Shown here piece by piece: positions 4,717 to 6,078 of a stretch of DNA of 6,078 bases. The DNA comes from RBG-16-57-9 sp964529745 (GTDB lineage: Archaea; Thermoproteota; Bathyarchaeia; TCS64): NCBI GenBank assembly GCA_964529745.1, contig CAZGZR010000133.1:1-6078 (forward strand), given 5' to 3'. Both the position numbers and the translations under genes were made by a program. Numbering within the stretch: the first letter of the stretch is position 1; each line of letters starts with the position of its first letter. Under the pieces are notes generated by a model that did no database searches, was not told the origin of the DNA, and saw nothing but the letters and a program-made list of their open reading frames with translations.

Positions 4717-5559
4717 CTAACCGTCATTCGGAAGCAGTAAGGTCTCTCGTAACCGGAGTATCTTCCTCTTCTCCCGCTCATAGTACTCGACCATTTTCAT
4801 GGCCTGGGTTTCAGGGTACGCTCCTAGGGCGGTGAGCCTCGGCTTCAGGTGTTCATCGAAGTACTCTAGCACGGCGTCCAGTGCACGAACAGACTCAACC
4901 CTGGTAACGTCCTTGGGGATGGTCTTCTCAAGCATCAAGAGCTTCTCCTTGGACAGCTTCTGCTCCAGCCTCCGGTATCCAACCCGTTCCCTGCTATCAA
5001 GAATATGCTCGAATGATATCAGGAGACCCCGATAGTACTCCACGGTGTCCCTCGACTCCCAGAGCTCCCCTCGGCCCAGCTTCGTCGTCGCGTAATGCAG
5101 GGCCACGTAGAAGTGTTTGACGAGGTTCCGGAGGTACTCGTCGCTTACGCCGATGGAGGCCGTCTTGGACATCTCAATGACCTCCTCGATGTGGCCGCTC
5201 GGGTCATAGAGTACGTCAACGAACACTCTATCCGGCCTGGGCTTCTCTGGGAGCACGTGATAGCAGTAATCCATCTTCACCCCCGGCTCGTAGACGACCA
5301 CATAGGTGTGAGGCACCGTGGACATGGCCTCAGCCACGATCTCCCCCACCCGACCCGCCGTCTTCACCCGGTCCCGCTCCAGTCCCTCACGGTCCTCCAC
5401 GCTACTCAGTATGAAGAGATCAATGTCGGAGTAATCATCGGTTGAGGGCGTCCCCGATAGGTACAATCCCTTGACCCTGTCGTCGCCTTTCAACGCCTTT
5501 ACCGCTTTCTCCAGCAGTCGCCGGTGAACCGGCTGCTCTCTGAAGCGCCGAATATTCAT
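4717..5559 (-). CDS. Nucleotidyltransferase (Pol-beta-like fold) with C-terminal helical domain
   Basis: This 280-residue protein belongs to the nucleotidyltransferase superfamily, which transfers a nucleoside monophosphate from NTP to a hydroxyl group. The signature is SGTPSTDDYSDIDLFIL (35-51): Gly36 with Thr37 instead of the usual serine, then Asp45 and Asp47 as the metal pair. A third carboxylate, Asp97, lies in VKMDYCY. Thus the active site looks complete. Residues from about 135 to 280 are helical, with KHFYVALHYATTKL and a DTVEYYRGLLISFEH helix, as in aminoglycoside or lincosamide nucleotidyltransferases. The substrate may be a small molecule, and drug inactivation cannot be claimed. 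The ATG at 5559 follows a TATA-like box by 30 bases. It is convergent with the TIM-barrel gene. The upstream neighbour on the same strand lies 116 bases away, and this gene has its own promoter. Confidence 0.88.
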   Translation of the reverse strand: MNIRRFREQPVHRRLLEKAVKALKGDDRVKGLYLSGTPSTDDYSDIDLFILSSVEDREGLERDRVKTAGRVGEIVAEAMSTVPHTYVVVYEPGVKMDYCYHVLPEKPRPDRVFVDVLYDPSGHIEEVIEMSKTASIGVSDEYLRNLVKHFYVALHYATTKLGRGELWESRDTVEYYRGLLISFEHILDSRERVGYRRLEQKLSKEKLLMLEKTIPKDVTRVESVRALDAVLEYFDEHLKPRLTALGAYPETQAMKMVEYYEREKRKILRLRETLLLPNDG

Positions 5560-5585
5560 GGCTGAAAATTATGGGTCGTTAGCAG

Positions 5586-5592
5586 ATTTAAG
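5586..5592 (-). promoter_or_regulatory. TATA box of the nucleotidyltransferase gene
   Basis: CTTAAAT on the minus strand is centred 30 bases before the ATG at 5559, predicting a leader of about four bases. The rest of the 5560-5675 spacer shows no further gene. Confidence 0.5.
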
Positions 5593-5675
5593 TTAGAGTA
5601 GGACGGCGCCCAGGGACGATGCAGCAACCGGAACCTAGAACCTGCCGCCCATGGAGGCTTCCCTCGGACGCTTCT

Positions 5676-6078
5676 CTATGTAGCAGTAAACGAGGGGAAA
5701 AAGCCCAGGGGTTCAACGTCCTCCCAAGTGTCCGAGATGAACGACTGGACGACCTCGATGAACCTCCCTAGATGTGGAAACCCCCCATCACCGTCGATGA
5801 AGCCGAGACACTCCTGATTCGAGGTCAACAACCTACTCAAGACCTCGGGGTCCACATCACCACCTACTCTATCCTTGATATAGAAAATCCATGAGCTGAT
5901 GATGCGCCCAACCGTCCAGTGCAGCAAGGCGTAAACCAGTCTCCCTTGGGGGTCATCTATGCTCAGGGAGAGGGAATCGAAGTACCTTTCAATCAACTCG
6001 CCGTAAAACCTGCGTGGAACCCTCCTGCCCCTCCCTGACTGGGGAAACCCGAGGAACAGGCCTGCAAGGTCAAGCAGC
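5676..6078 (-). CDS. Unidentified protein, C-terminal part (5' end outside window); possibly APH-type phosphotransferase-like
   Basis: The frame stays open to the window edge, so these 133 residues are the C-terminal part of a longer protein and the TTG at 5996 need not be its start. It begins with LLDLAGLFLGFP, then a basic stretch GRGRRVPRRFYG, long helices (ELIERYFDSLSLS, GRLVYALLHWTVGRIISSW) and a C-terminal region with FIDGDGGFP and ends in FPSFTAT. A 'DLA' motif followed by long helices recalls the C-terminal lobe of aminoglycoside-phosphotransferase-like kinases. The catalytic HxD and DFG-type motifs would lie upstream, outside the window, so this is only a suggestion. The reading frame is believable: it has no stop and mixed helical composition. 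Function otherwise unknown. Confidence 0.7.
   Translation of the reverse strand, partial: LLDLAGLFLGFPQSGRGRRVPRRFYGELIERYFDSLSLSIDDPQGRLVYALLHWTVGRIISSWIFYIKDRVGGDVDPEVLSRLLTSNQECLGFIDGDGGFPHLGRFIEVVQSFISDTWEDVEPLGFFPSFTAT

Overview
The window looks like a piece of an archaeal chromosome, most likely Thermoproteota-like, though the lineage cannot be fixed from sequence alone. The main evidence is in the promoters. Six first genes each have an A/T-rich TATA-type box centred about 26-33 bases before the start codon, with almost no leader and usually no Shine-Dalgarno site. The one clear ribosome binding site belongs to an internal operon gene. Codons are rich in AGG/AGA (Arg) and ATA (Ile), GTG and TTG starts occur, and the protein set fits: a rhomboid protease, a DUF3795 Cys-rich protein, a UspA protein and an MDR dehydrogenase.

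Layout. 2-382 (+) is the 3' end of a rhomboid protease gene. 516-2442 (-) holds, in transcription order, a zinc-type alcohol/polyol dehydrogenase ending in a hairpin plus oligo-T terminator, then a two-gene operon of a DUF3795 Cys-rich protein overlapping a GNAT acetyltransferase. 2443-2629 is a divergent promoter region filled by a 100-bp imperfect palindrome and a cluster of TCACG half-sites. 2630-3034 (+) is a methylmalonyl-CoA-epimerase-like VOC protein whose usual metal ligands are mostly replaced. 3060-3527 (-) is a UspA protein, convergent with it. 3671-4661 (+) is a sugar-phosphate isomerase/epimerase-type TIM barrel broken by one extra base near 4247. 4717-5559 (-) is a nucleotidyltransferase, and 5676-6078 (-) is the C-terminal end of an unidentified protein with weak resemblance to an APH-type phosphotransferase tail.

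How the genes fit together. The dehydrogenase and VOC genes share one divergent control region and may be co-regulated. The DUF3795 and GNAT genes are clearly co-transcribed. The other genes have their own promoters, so the window reads as independent housekeeping or accessory genes and not one large pathway. A link between the dehydrogenase and the TIM-barrel isomerase in sugar or polyol breakdown is possible but unproven. I found no CRISPR array, tRNA, rRNA, complete insertion sequence or recognisable defence system.
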